A DNA stretch of 64,000 nucleotides from Anniella stebbinsi (GCA_029215795.1 JARDYH010000006.1:21467501-21531500), one strand, 5' to 3'; positions 50,001-57,737 are shown, numbered from the stretch's first letter. Notes: a model not told the origin generated them from the sequence alone. Program-made: numbers and translations.

Positions 50001-50491
50001 ATGCAACTGTTAAAGATACAGGAGCCCTGTCCTGCTTTCCGTATGTTCACCCTAATTTTTTTTGCTATCTTTTGTTGACCTAATAAAGATATGACACTGA
50101 CATGGGATTTGAAACGAGGGGTCGTTGCCTTTACGTCCAAGGGGAGCACTCGCCAGGGGGGCATTTTGCCTTCCCCCTCCTTCCCGGAGGAAGCCGCAGG
50201 TCCCTGTTCACCTGCATGACGTACGTGTTTTCAAACAGCTCTGTGACTAATTCCCACATAACGTTTTAGAATAATACTTTGGGGGGGGGGGGGGAACACC
50301 ACAGGCGCGCACGTTACAAACGGTACGGGGCCACCCCAGGGTGTGTTTTCAAGGGCGGCGGCGGCAGGACACCCCCGTGAACCGACTCCTAAGCGTCCGT
50401 GAGAGGCGGACAGCCGAAGGCGAGGGAGGAGAAACGGCAGCCGCCCACCTGTCACGCTGGCCCGAGTGACACGCTGGATGAGGGCCTTCAT
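31882..50491 (-). CDS. DTD1: D-aminoacyl-tRNA deacylase 1 (five coding exons)
   Basis: Cytosolic homodimeric editing enzyme that hydrolyses the ester bond between a D-amino acid (and glycine) and tRNA, keeping D-residues and mischarged glycine out of proteins. Coding exons, minus strand: 50491-50449, 48413-48323, 48078-47843, 41584-41487 and 32037-31882. All introns are GT-AG, phases close exactly, and the joined product is 207 residues (human 209). The two signature active-site motifs are present: SQFT at residues 78-81 (exon 3) and the cross-dimer Gly-cisPro element in NDGPVT, with the G-P at 139-140 (exon 4). The last exon encodes the charged low-complexity tail (LEKQQQRKEKT, later SASSGAEGDVSSEREP) found only in animal DTD1. 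Introns are 2.0, 0.24, 6.3 and 9.4 kb and full of transposons, yet the gene spans only about 19 kb. No broken residue or premature stop was found. Confidence 0.96.
32048..32080 (-). repeat. (TCC)11 microsatellite forming the exon-5 polypyrimidine tract
   Basis: Eleven GGA units on the plus strand, i.e. TCC on the transcribed RNA, ending 8 bases before the CAG acceptor of DTD1 exon 5. It occupies exactly where U2AF should bind. Confidence 0.95.
32081..33344. other. DTD1 intron 4, no feature recognised
   Basis: Intronic sequence without a gene or clear transposon. Around 32690-33120 the sequence contains repeated AAAAAGCCT/AGGCTTTTT-type blocks, suggesting an old palindromic element. Confidence 0.35.
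33345..33540. mobile_element. Rearranged fragment of the 'GACCATATGG' MITE
   Basis: Carries CTGACCATATGAAAAGAAGG, GATGAAGAGGGAATTTCACC and ACAGGAGCCCTGTCCTCC, shared with the complete copies at 49738-50057 and 59740-60068, but the arms are shortened and joined out of order. Confidence 0.65.
33541..34649. other. DTD1 intron 4, nothing recognised
   Basis: AT-rich intronic DNA with a poly(C) run at 34083-34094. No gene or repeat that I can support. Confidence 0.35.
34650..35765. mobile_element. GC-rich non-autonomous DNA transposon with long terminal inverted repeats
   Basis: The left end AAGGCTGCCTCTACACGAG is mirrored at the right end by TTGTAGAGGCAGCCTT. The inner parts are mirrored too: GCTCTTTCAAGTCTCATTAA near 34680 against TTAATGAGACTTGAAAGAGC near 35668, and TGCGCATTATCGAATGCG near 34762 against GCACATTCGATAATGCGC near 35583. 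The right arm has an extra tandem of the GTAGAGGTAATTTTTT unit. The GC-rich middle gives long open frames (up to 184 codons) of low-complexity Arg/Pro/Ala/Ser that are not proteins. It contains the perfect hairpin at 35354-35537. Confidence 0.8.
35354..35537. repeat. Perfect 70-bp inverted repeat with a 44-bp loop
   Basis: 35354-35423 and 35468-35537 are exact reverse complements by eye, and similarity continues a little into the loop. The arms are CpG-rich (GCCGCCGCCGCTCCTCACGA). Confidence 0.93.
35766..35992. mobile_element. Adjacent fragment of a related DNA element
   Basis: Shares the AGCGCATTTT, GCGCTTCCGAGA and CTTGTAGAGGG vocabulary of the preceding element but lies outside its terminal repeats. 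It is probably part of a second copy, or of the element into which the first one inserted. Confidence 0.5.
36240..36306 (+). repeat. L2-type LINE 3' tail, short
   Basis: AAACCACCTAGAGAGCTATT and GGCGGTATAGAAATGAAATG followed by AAATAAAT match the LINE tail seen at 25290 on the other strand. Confidence 0.65.
36471..36742. mobile_element. hAT-like MITE
   Basis: Terminal CCAGTTCACACA is mirrored by TGTCCGAACTGG, with an inner CAACAACCC/GTTGTTG pairing. 272 bp, no open frame. I could not confirm an 8-bp target duplication. Confidence 0.6.
36881..38395 (-). pseudogene. Tc1-like transposon fossil, interrupted by a SINE
   Basis: The left end has the GTGAGAAAAGATTTGTGAAC and GTGAAAAAGTATGTGAACC blocks typical of Tc1-family terminal repeats. 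On the minus strand pieces of a Tc1-type transposase can be read, for example RKKPLLSKKNVTSHMRFAKDH followed by DFWNNVTVEQFGLNEELYVW. Frameshifts and stops are frequent and the catalytic DDE residues cannot be followed in one frame. A tRNA-derived SINE sits at 37873-38113. The right terminal repeat is missing or too degraded to see. Confidence 0.8.
37873..38113 (-). mobile_element. tRNA-derived SINE
   Basis: On the minus strand the 5' head reads GAGAGCCAGTGTGGTGTAGTGG, with an A-box-like TGGTGTAGTGGCT and a B-box-like GGGTTCTAGTCGCC 30-40 bases later. A body (GTCATAGGCTCTCAGCACTA) and a 3' tail ending in TTATTTATTATT-type repeats on the plus strand follow. Its clean insertion splits the Tc1-like fossil. 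Confidence 0.82.
38396..40534. other. DTD1 intron 4, no gene recognised
   Basis: No coding signal or complete transposon recognised. A 119-codon and a 136-codon frame on opposite strands at 40232-40679 overlap each other and run into an L1 fragment, so neither is supported. Confidence 0.4.
40535..41060 (-). mobile_element. L1 ORF2 C-terminal remnant, different subfamily
   Basis: The minus-strand frame includes KKRWERGIG and later NKDLIINLLIAARII, which fit the C-terminal part of L1 ORF2 after the reverse transcriptase. A T-run on the plus strand at 40543-40550 would be its poly(A) tail. The typical WYLTP and WW.C segments are absent, so it is partial and diverged. Confidence 0.55.
41487..41584 (-). 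CDS. DTD1: DTD1 coding exon 4
   Basis: Acceptor TTTTTCAG|ATGG and donor CAG|GTAAGT. Encodes DGKFGEYMQVHIQNDGPVT and ends SKQ. It carries the Gly-cisPro motif that screens L-amino acids from the active site of the partner subunit. Confidence 0.95.
41841..41930. mobile_element. Left arm of a DNA element split by an L1
   Basis: CTGGTTCGCATGATCACT at 41842 is the near reverse complement of AGTGATCATGTGAACCGG at 44551-44568. The similarity continues inward over about 80 bases (TGTGCCAGGTATGATTTG against the reverse of CAAATGACACCTGGTACACA). The two arms flank the L1 below. Confidence 0.65.
41916..44384 (+). pseudogene. L1 ORF2 protein fragment (reverse transcriptase and C-terminal domain)
   Basis: 822 codons, of which the first 16 or so come from the flanking DNA element, since L1 similarity begins at DGLGLEYYKDF. 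Compared with a typical 1250-1280-residue ORF2, the first third (endonuclease) is gone. The catalytic aspartates of the polymerase (LDIFKAFD and FADD) are retained. No initiation codon is available, so it is not expected to be translated. Confidence 0.9.
41964..44470 (+). mobile_element. L1-type LINE, both ends truncated, ORF2 frame intact
   Basis: Lies in DTD1 intron 4, opposite to the direction of the gene. The frame (open from 41916, no ATG there, stop at 44384) covers about 805 residues of L1 ORF2 with no stop or frameshift: reverse transcriptase with LITLIPKPGKDLTDPASYRP, QCGFIPGRQ, LDIFKAFD, RQGCPLSPILF and the catalytic FADD, then the C-terminal cysteine region (NCWRKCQEVGTYFHMWWSCK). 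The N-terminal endonuclease and ORF1 are missing. Only about 85 bases follow the stop and there is no poly(A), whereas the related copy at 12208 has a longer 3' tail. It cannot move on its own. Confidence 0.93.
44475..44570. mobile_element. Right arm of the DNA element split by an L1
   Basis: Near reverse complement of 41841-41930, see that entry. The element name is unknown; the GGTTCRCATGATCAC end suggests an hAT-like MITE, but target duplications do not match. Confidence 0.6.
44943..46315. mobile_element. 1.37-kb palindromic GC-rich DNA transposon with TA target duplication
   Basis: The left end CCATATTTCATCGAATCTAA and the right end (reverse complement CCATATTTCCTTGATTCTAA) are inverted, flanked on both sides by TA (44941-44942 and 46316-46317). 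Nearly the whole interior is an imperfect palindrome centred near 45697, and each arm contains two copies of a roughly 270-bp GC-rich module (GGGCCCAGGCGAGG to CGACTCGGCCTCCCC). The center reads TACAAAGTAGGCCATGATCC against its mirror. Long frames of 100-200 codons on both strands are low-complexity Pro/Ala/Ser/Arg/Gly and are by-products of composition. Non-autonomous. Confidence 0.85.
46316..47842. other. DTD1 intron 3, nothing recognised
   Basis: AT-rich intron with a poly(G) run at about 47310-47320. No gene or repeat that I can support. Confidence 0.4.
47843..48078 (-). CDS. DTD1: DTD1 coding exon 3
   Basis: Acceptor CTTAG|GGTTCG and donor AAAG|GTAAGG. Encodes residues 46-123, including the FEDESGKHWSKSV stretch, the catalytic SQFT motif and AMPTEQAESFYNSFLE. 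It is separated from exon 2 by only 244 bp. Confidence 0.95.
48323..48413 (-). CDS. DTD1: DTD1 coding exon 2
   Basis: Acceptor CTATAG|TTGG and donor ACAT|GTAAGT. Encodes the VGGEQISSIGQGICVLLGIS segment and continues to KELEH. 91 bases, phases 1 in and 2 out, matching exons 1 and 3. Confidence 0.93.
48414..49216. other. DTD1 intron 1, 3' half
   Basis: No feature recognised apart from short simple-sequence stretches. Confidence 0.4.
49217..49445. mobile_element. Palindromic MITE in DTD1 intron 1
   Basis: About 75-bp arms: ACACGATAATCAACGG followed by GGAACAATTGTC on the left is mirrored by GACAATTGTTCC and GTTGATTATCGTGTCGTCC on the right. An internal GGCAGCATTYGGAYGAC block is repeated. No coding capacity. 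Confidence 0.7.
49738..50057. mobile_element. Palindromic 'GACCATATGG' MITE, complete copy
   Basis: About 150-bp arms meet near 49900. The ends GGGTG...GGAGGACAGGGCTCCTG and CAGGAGCCCTGTCCTGC...CACCC are inverted and flanked by TA. The inner block TAACAGTTRTATAGA with its mirror and CATGCAGCACCTGGT are shared with 59740-60068. The TA duplication fits a Tc1/mariner-type mobiliser; that is inference. Confidence 0.75.
50449..50491 (-). CDS. DTD1: DTD1 coding exon 1
   Basis: Encodes residues 1-14, starting MKALIQRVTRASV, the first strand of the DTD fold. An in-frame ORF extends upstream, but this ATG matches the family start. It ends after the first base of codon 15 with donor ACAG|GTGGGC. Confidence 0.93.
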
Positions 50492-50580
50492 GGCGCCCGC
50501 AGAAGCGACCGGCCGGCCAAACTTCAACTTCCGAGGCGCCGACAGGAAGTGAAAAGATAACCCCGCCCACCCAGAATTAG
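50492..50580 (-). promoter_or_regulatory. DTD1 promoter and 5' UTR
   Basis: Directly upstream of the DTD1 ATG. A GC-box core CCCGCCC lies at 50562-50568, an ETS-type CGGAAGT (minus) at 50527-50533, and a second GGAAGTG at 50545-50551. CpG density is locally raised (50330-50560). A TATA-less housekeeping-type promoter fits. The transcription start is not visible. Confidence 0.55.
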
Positions 50581-52914
50581 GCACTCATAAAAATTAGATG
50601 TGGACCAACTCCCAAACTTTCGGGTTCCTTCAGATCTTTTCCCTCCCCCTTCTTTTTCCTATGAAAGTGAAAGATGCCCATAGGAAAACCGGGGAAAAGT
50701 AGGATTTCCCTAACCCCTCCTTTTGCTGTTGCCTAATCACAGGTAACCTAAAATGTAGGACATCTCCATTGTTTTCTATAGGCAGGCCTCAAATCTTTCT
50801 CGGGACCCGGAAACTCCGTCGCTAGACAAGTGGGCGAGTTGCTATTTTCTTCGTACCTCTATGCTTCAAAAAGGTATAGGAAGCTTTTTTTTCTATGCGC
50901 TAGGCTAGAATCGTGTGGGAATTGGCGCCCTCTGTAGAGCCCTACGAGAAACTGCAGCAAGGGATCCGCAGAAGCTGAGTGACGGGGGTGAAGTGCTACT
51001 CTTGTTCCACAGCGGAGCGTCTATACCTTTCGTAGCTCTTTGATACTTCGAGAAACATACAACAGATGCTCCTTTTATCCATCGAGAATCAATGATGGGG
51101 GGAAAGGAAATGTATTAGTCCCGTCGTCATGTGTCCTAATCAGAAGGAACACATGTAGTGAAATGCTTCAAATAATCTGACCAAGAGAGAGCTCTTATTA
51201 TTAGGTTCCTCTCCCATGAACTGGATTTGTGGATCAGGCCAAGGGCCCATCTAATCCAACATTCTGTTCACACAGCCAGTGGACAACCAGCTGCTCAAGG
51301 GAAACCCATAGGCAGGACCCTCCCAGCCACATTATTCCCACCTGGAATAACCATGCTCCCACTTCCCAATATCAGGATTTCATGTTTTCTGTTTAGCAGA
51401 GGCTGAGAAAGCAAATGCCCTACCAGAACCCTGCCCAGTCCCCTCAGATCAATATGCAATAACTTCAAATCAAAGATTGTGCTTTCCAAAAAGTCATTTC
51501 CAGCTTTAGTCAAACTGCTCACCTGCAAACTGGGAATGTATATAGCAATACAGCCAGAAAGGTGGGCTATAGTTGAGCAGGCAGATGAGTGCAGGTTCCA
51601 CAACCTTCCTGTCAATGTCTACAGGTGGCTTTGCCCTGCCTTCTAATTCTCTAATGTTTCTTGATGGTTTCATACAATGGCCTCCTGTTTCCAGCCAGCA
51701 AAATACATGGCACATCATAACATACACACACACGCGCCTTTGAAAGCAAAACTATAGCGGGCATTCACACACAGCTACCCTAGCACTGTTCTGTAGTAAT
51801 ACAAAGCTACCCAATTTACTCTCCTGCTTTTAAAAATTGGGTCATGTACCTAAGGTAACAATGCAACGGGATATATGATAAAGGATGGGAGGTAAGGGCA
51901 GAGGCATATTGTTGGGCTGGCCTTACCATTAGGCAGTGAAGCAATTGTCAGGAGAAGAGCCCTGTGCGCCATGCGGCCTGGTCAGCACCCACTAAATTAG
52001 CTTGCTGTTTTCAGACGTAGTAGAGGATGCTGACCTATTATCAGTTCCTTCATCTGCCAGCACAGTTGGCTTTTTTACATGGAATAAGAGGGGGGCCCTT
52101 CTTGTTCTTTGCCTCAGGTAGCAAAAGGCCCTCAGCTTTCCTGCAGATTGTCCTTCAGCTGCACACCTCAGGCAAATAGGCAACTGAATTACCACTGAAT
52201 TAGTATGATGTGAAGGATTTCACTGTGGGAAATAAGAAGTTTCCATAGGAAGTTTTTGGAATAGGAAATCATAAACAGCCTCTAATCTTTTGAAGAAGCA
52301 TATTTGTGGGTGTGCTAATCGTTAGAAAATATACTTTTTGTCTTTATCTTGGTTCACATAGAGGCTTAAAGTGTTTATTTATACGGTTCATTCTGTACAT
52401 CTTAATTCCAAAATAATGCTGTGTTTCAGATTACTATGACAGGAATATAAAATGACTGTAACCCTGATTCAGAGGTACCTTCCATATGCAGGAAACTCTG
52501 ATGGGCACACAGATTACAAAGTAGATAATAATATAGACATACAATTGAGAAGCAAGTATTTTTTTATTTCATGACCCTGTCTACACCCTGAAAAATGTCA
52601 CATTTAGCTTTGATATGTCAAAAGTGAATGACATAGTAGGGGACAGAGCCAGCCTCTGAACTCGCATTGTTCTGTACCCTGGCCTATGGCAAATACTATT
52701 AGGACACATACGTGTGAACACTGTAGTTTTCTTCTTTCCTCATAATTTTAATAGCTTTGGGTAAAGATATACTCACTTCCAGGATTTTGATGGTTGGATC
52801 AGGTGCTCCTACACCCAGAATTGCCCCTGGAAAAAGCAGGCGGTCAGTACAGCCAGTATTTTCTACGAATGTCAGCTACATCCTCTATTACAGGGTAGGG
52901 ATTTAGCTAGCATC
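50581..52914. other. Intergenic between DTD1 and SMIM26
   Basis: Contains the interspersed repeat fragment at 51222-51345 and, at about 51905-52190, another probable old repeat (GGCCTTACCATTAGGCAGTG). No coding exon recognised. Confidence 0.45.
51222..51345 (+). repeat. Sauropsid interspersed repeat fragment
   Basis: GTGGATCAGGCCAAGGGCCC and CATCTAATCCAACATTCTG followed by CACAGCCAGTGGACAACC, the best-preserved start of this dispersed family in the window. Confidence 0.7.
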
Positions 52915-53160
52915 ATTCATACTTTTGTAATCTCTAGGCTGGTAATTGTAATGTGCTTTACATGGGGTTAAAGATGGCTCAGCAGCTTCATGTGATGCAG
53001 AATGTTGCCACCTAACAGGAGTGAGAATATCTCCAACCAATGTAGTAGTTAAAGTGAATGCCAGCTTCTAGCATCAATCCAAGATGTTGGTCTGGGACCT
53101 ACATAACTAATAAAAAATACCTCTGCCCATTAAGATCAGCAGAAGGGGATTTATCCAGGA
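52915..53160 (+). mobile_element. L2-type LINE fragment
   Basis: Conceptual translation with breaks gives SRLVIVMCF/NVLYMGLKMAQQLHVMQNVAT, matching the SRLDYCNAL...LQRVQNAAARLL segment of L2-superfamily LINE proteins. Short and degenerate. Confidence 0.6.
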
Positions 53161-53164
53161 TACC

Positions 53165-53262
53165 ATTAAAGTGGAATATCGGGAGCTGCCTTATACTAAG
53201 TCAGACAATGGGTCCATCTAGCCCAGCATTGTTGACAGCAGCGCTCCAGGGTTTCAGGTACA
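53165..53262 (+). repeat. SINE fragment
   Basis: GAGCTGCCTTATACTAAGTC, GACAATGGGTCCATCTAGCC and GCGCTCCAGGGTTTCAG are in the order found in a tRNA-derived reptile SINE body. The tRNA-like part is not present here. Confidence 0.5.
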
Positions 53263-54032
53263 ATTTTTTCCAGCTCTACCTGGAAAACTGGTGTATTTTT
53301 GCTTTTGAGAACTGGTTTATTTTTGTTGTTCTTCTATTTTAACAAGTTTTAGATCTGTTGATTGGAGCAGATGGGAGGAGACATACAAATGTTTTAAACA
53401 AACAAATTCTATCCTTGGCTGTAGGACAACGTCGCAGAGGAAATAGCTGCAACATACCAGCTGAAAAGAACCTTGGAGCACCACTCTTGCTGTGAGCACT
53501 GCAGCTGCTTCATACTGAAGCTTGGTGGGCTGCTTCACAGTCTGCATGCGACAGGGATAATGGCACTTGCTCCATTGAAAATTCAAGATGATGGGGGGGG
53601 GGGGGTATCTTGTCTGCAGACCATCTGTTAACCAGGACTATTCTAGAGACAGCAGCCCCAGGTTCAAAGCAATGGTTTGGACTAGACTGCATTAGGTCCC
53701 TTAAAACTACACACTCATTAATAAACCAGATAAAGAGTATCTCTGTCCGTTTTTGTGCAAGATAAATTTTGGTATGTGTGACAAGCGTGTGTCAAGAAGA
53801 ATTTTCGCTGCTTCTTCATCCATACCCTTGTTCACTTCTTGACTCGACAGATTAAGGCTTCAATTTAATATTGAAGATCACAGACTTCAATCACTATGAC
53901 CAAACCATAGGAACTGCTTATGTCAGATTTACTTAAGAAGAAATGAGGTATGAATTGAACAATCTCATTACATCTTCTCCACCACTGCCCAATCCAATGT
54001 GATTAACAAGACCAGATAAATAGACGCTAGAT
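53263..54032. other. Intergenic, nothing recognised
   Basis: Contains a poly(G) run at about 53593-53606. No exon or clear repeat. Confidence 0.4.
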
Positions 54033-54168
54033 ATAATAACCTTCTCCAACTACTGAACTCCAGATGTTTTGGACTTCAACTCCCATCAGTATGGCCAATA
54101 GACAGGAATGCTGGGAGTTGCAATCCAAAACATCTGGCAGGCACCAGGTTGGAAAAGGCTGAATGTTT
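54033..54168. mobile_element. Short palindromic hAT-like MITE
   Basis: AACCTTCTCCAACTACTGAA ... CCAGATGTTTTGGACTTCAA is mirrored by TTGCAATCCAAAACATCTGG and CACCAGGTTGGAAAAGGCT. Typical compact hairpin of the CAACTCCCATCA family. Confidence 0.7.
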
Positions 54169-54431
54169 GAAGTGTACACTATCAGAACAACAGGGAAATA
54201 TATTCCAAACAAGTTCAAATTTTAATAGGTCTCACAATAGGTCTCTCTGTAATGCAATCCAAGAAACCCACTTATTTTTTAAGAGCAACTACTGACAGTT
54301 CATAGAACTTTCCAATTTCTGTTATTTCAGGCTCCGATCTTATGCATTACAATACTGGGAAATCCATTCTTCAGTACAAGACATTTTGACAATGGCTTTT
54401 AAACATTTGTAGTTCCTATCCCCAGAGTAAT

Positions 54432-54622
54432 TTACTTTTCTTTCTTAGCATGATCATCAAAAAAGGATTGCAAAATTTTTTGTAATCGAGTTGTATATGG
54501 TATAAAATTGGGTTTATAAGTCGACACGGATGAGAAACTAAAGCTTTTCCCTGGTGATATATATGAAGTAGTTTCCGTGATTGCATCTTCTGAAATAGTT
54601 GTGGAAAAACCCTCTTCTTTAC
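54432..54622 (-). CDS. SMIM26: SMIM26 coding exon 2
   Basis: Completes the glycine codon and adds 62 residues ending DDHAKKEK. The conserved part is TYKPNFIPYTTRLQKIL. The TAA stop is at 54434-54432. Confidence 0.87.
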
Positions 54623-56179
54623 CTAAATGGAAAAAGGAAGATAAGAGTCCCAATTCATAAGAATTCCCGCTAACATGTTTAGGAAGTTATTACAACTGCA
54701 TTTTTACTGTTCTTCCTAAACATAACACAGGATCGAACAACATCTTTGAATTCATAGATTAGTTAAAAGAAACATTTAAGTTCTAATAGTACAGTTCTAG
54801 GATTAAACAGATTTGAGAGCATATAGCTGTGAACCACTTTAACCTCAGCTCGCATGTATGACAATCAAGACAGATGTGCTTCCAAAGACCTAATTTCTAC
54901 AGTCATATCAGATTTTGCACAAAAGTCATTATACTAGCCTCAAACAATAAATTATCAAAAAATCAATTATTCAACACATGGAAAAGCTTCTGTTAGTGCA
55001 GAAGTTCTGTGTAACATGAAAACTTGCAAAGTTGTACAGTATCAGTTGCTGGAAGCCAATAAAATATGGGTTCTCAGGCAAAGCTGAGTGATGGACAAAA
55101 ACTCAACAGTTAAGGATTTCCTATCATTGGATCTCCATTTTTGCAAATGTTTTATATATTTCTTATATATACATCTGCTTTTTGTATTAATCAGTTACAT
55201 AGAAATATGCCTTTCTGTAATAGAAGAAAGGATTAAGGCATTTCACAAGAGTAACAGTTAAGTCAAGGCACACCATATAGCACCAAGAAAATCTGAAATC
55301 CCCCAAAACTTCAGCAAGAATTTTACCAGACTAGCCACAATTTCAACCCCTTGACCAGAACTGAGGAATGCAATGGATTGTGATGAATGTTTGCATTTAT
55401 TTCTTCATTTTTTGTAAGATCCAGTAAAACGCTAAGCATCATGTGAAGGGAACCTTTCTCCCCTCTGGCAGGAAGAAGTTTTTAAAGAAACTGAACCCCT
55501 GCAGAGTGTTCCACTTTATTGGATCTTACAGGAAGTAAAAGAACTAAATAAGATACTTTTATTTCTATAGCACCTACAGCAATGATACATAAAACAAATT
55601 TCCCATCACATGGGGAAAATACTCCAAATGGATGGGGGGGAAGCCCCTCTTTTTAAAAAAATTGCATCCTGAGATGGGTGCGAGAGAGATATCAGGCCTG
55701 TTCAGGCAACACGCTAAGCCACGGTTGGGGCCGCTAAACCTTTTGCAGCAAATGGTTAGCGTGCGTGTTTAAACCATGGTTATGTAGCCACCGTGGTTAG
55801 GAATGGTTCAGGCAACACGCTAAGCCATGGTTCACACGACGTCAAGCTCAATATGCTTAACCACGGACGCTGAGCGTGTCATCTGGACAGGGTCATTCTT
55901 TACATGCTCAGAGACATACGGAAGAAAGCGCCAGGTTTTAGATGCATAAACCGGGCAAACCTTCCCTACGCCTGTGGAGGAAGACGAACCGCGCCCCCCG
56001 CCGGCTTAGGGGGGGTCACACGGCGTCCTAGACCTACCAAGCAAATGCTGCTGCGCCCCTTCCTCTTCCTCCTTCCCCATGTGAAAGTAGTAGTGGGCGG
56101 CGAAAAACCCCAACACAGTCCACGTCCCGGTCGCGTACATCAAAGCGCTCCTCCGCATCCAAACCTTCGCGGGGATCAT
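54432..56179 (-). CDS. SMIM26: Small integral membrane protein 26 (mitochondrial microprotein), two exons
   Basis: Exon 1 56179-56038 and exon 2 54622-54432, with donor GCTTG|GTAGGT and acceptor TTTAG|GTAAAG. The split glycine codon joins in frame, giving 110 residues (human about 95). The N-terminus has VWMRRSALMY followed by GTWTVLG, matching human AWYRRMSVVYGIGTWSVLG in pattern. One membrane segment spans about residues 13-32, then an acidic stretch (KEEEE). The end carries STYKPNFIPYTTRLQKIL, matching the conserved VTYKEDFVPNTEKIL. The ATG has A at -3. SMIM26 is reported to be a mitochondrial microprotein; its exact partners are not visible here. It lies upstream of DTD1 on the same strand, as in human. 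The protein is short and the middle is unconserved, so automatic annotation may have missed it. Confidence 0.87.
54623..56037 (-). other. SMIM26 intron
   Basis: 1.4 kb with an hAT-like element at 55690-55895 and no other recognised feature. A run of Gs and a CpG-richer patch lie close to exon 1. Confidence 0.6.
55690..55895. mobile_element. MITE with TAAGCCA/TGGTTAG repeats
   Basis: GTTCAGGCAACACGCTAAGC occurs twice (about 55703 and 55807), and internal CCATGGTT/AACCATGG blocks pair with each other. A related style of element is common in lizards. Termini not fixed. Confidence 0.5.
56038..56179 (-). CDS. SMIM26: SMIM26 coding exon 1
   Basis: 47 codons plus one base. Holds the basic WxRR turn and the single transmembrane helix. 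No in-frame stop separates the ATG from the region upstream, but this start matches the family length. Confidence 0.86.
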
Positions 56180-56350
56180 ACTGAGGTGCTCGGCGCTTCC
56201 CTTCGATCTCGAGGCCCGGAGCCTATGCTCGCCTCAGAATCTATACTGCTTCTCTATTGGCTGGTTTCCCCGCCTCTCCGAGCGCCGAGCAACGTCATCC
56301 ATCCACTACCGGCCACCACTGAAACCAAGAGCGACGTCTTCCGGGGACTT
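56180..56350 (-). promoter_or_regulatory. SMIM26 promoter
   Basis: CpG-rich. A CCAAT box (minus strand) lies at 56256-56260, about 77 bases before the ATG. Further upstream are CRE-like ATGACGTT (56290-56297) and GACGTC next to an ETS-type TTCCGG (56333-56344). This fits a short housekeeping promoter. The 151-codon plus-strand frame across this interval has no protein features and is taken as a by-product of composition. Confidence 0.6.
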
Positions 56351-57562
56351 TTGACCTAGACTTAAGAAGCTGTGAAGAGTCATGATTCTGCAGTCAAACG
56401 GCGAGATTTACGTTACTTTTTAACGCCCTTTTTAAATCTCCCCGAAGTGAAAGCGATAGCTGCCTAAAATGGGATCTGGGAGTTTTAACGTAGCTGTTAT
56501 AACGCAGCAGCCTACCCACCTGCCCGCAGTTCAAGGCAGAGGCAAAACAGGAGTTCCTTACTGGTTTTATTTCATGTAAAGAAATTAAGAGGCGGTGCTG
56601 CTGGTGCAGAGTTTTTAAGCGAACAGCCCATAATTATCCCCGTGTAAGGGCCCTACTGTTGAGTGTGGCTCAGAAAGCCTTGCAAGGCAAACCGGTGTTC
56701 AATCATATTGCAAGCTAGAAGTGTAAAAGTAGCTGAGGCTGAAAGAGTAGCAGTTAACAACCCTGCAATGTAGTAGAGGGTTTTTAAGTTGAAAGTTGAT
56801 CGCAGGGGCAGCGCTGAGAGGAATGAGAGATCCTTTAGAGCTGCAGGACAGTTTGTGGTTGAAATATCCCCCATAATCCCAGTAATTCCTGTTAGCGGAA
56901 ATCAGAATTGGTGTGCTCTTACAGAACAATGCTAGAGACAATTATTTAATATTAGAGAACAAAAATGATGAATGTTTATTCTTAGAACATAACTGAAACA
57001 CTAATTAATGGAGGCACCATAGTGCCTCCATTATTAAGGGCTGTCAGTAGAAAACATGTTACACCATGTTAAAGTGATAATGGGGGGGGGGTCATTCTAA
57101 CAGTCATAAAATTGAAAATGTTTCACCAATCTTTCTGAAATTTACAGGTGCCAGAAAGAAATGTTTGTTTTACATTACCTGAAAATTTCAAGAAAATTAG
57201 TGAGAGATTGAGGGAAGGAGAGCAGTTTAAGGTAGAAAAGGAACACAAATCTGTCTCCCTGCTTTTGTTAAATGATTTTGGGTTTACGAGTATTTGTGTG
57301 CATGATTTCTGGAGGGATTATAGAGTTACTACTTAATCCATTGATGGTGTCTTCTTCTCCCCTCAGTCTAGTTGGTGGAATGCTTTTCCTTTTTTAAAAA
57401 AATCGCTACTGTTGATTTTTAAAGAATATTTATTCCTTTCATTTAAATCCACAGTGCAACCATGTGCACATGGTGCCACAGAGCTTATTATCAGGGGGAG
57501 GGGGAAGGGGGGCAAACTACCCATCTTTGAAAAGAGGAACATCCTTCCCTTTCAAATGTGAT

Positions 57563-57595
57563 GGAGGGGGAGGGGGAGGGGGAGGGGGAGGGGGC
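57563..57595 (+). repeat. (GGGGGA)n run, G-quadruplex-prone
   Basis: Five GGGGGA-type units in a row after GATGGA, preceded by further G-rich patches at 57494-57512. It fulfils the four-G-run pattern. Confidence 0.85.
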
Positions 57596-57737
57596 TGCTC
57601 TAGCCTCCTAGGCAGCTTAAGGCAAAGGTCTATGTTTTGTTTTCAAGGTTCTGGATTGTTTCTGAAGTTAGGGGATGTGTTTTTCTGAAGTAGAGGAAAT
57701 CTGCAGTTTGTGATCTAAGGGATGTTCTGAATCTGCA

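Noticed and set aside
55904..56359. 151-codon plus-strand frame
   Set aside because: It covers SMIM26 exon 1 and its promoter on the opposite strand and has no recognisable family features.
57148..57336. 62-codon frame with plausible composition
   Set aside because: A splice acceptor-like CAG precedes it, but no family is recognised and no partner exon or donor was found. Not enough to call an exon.
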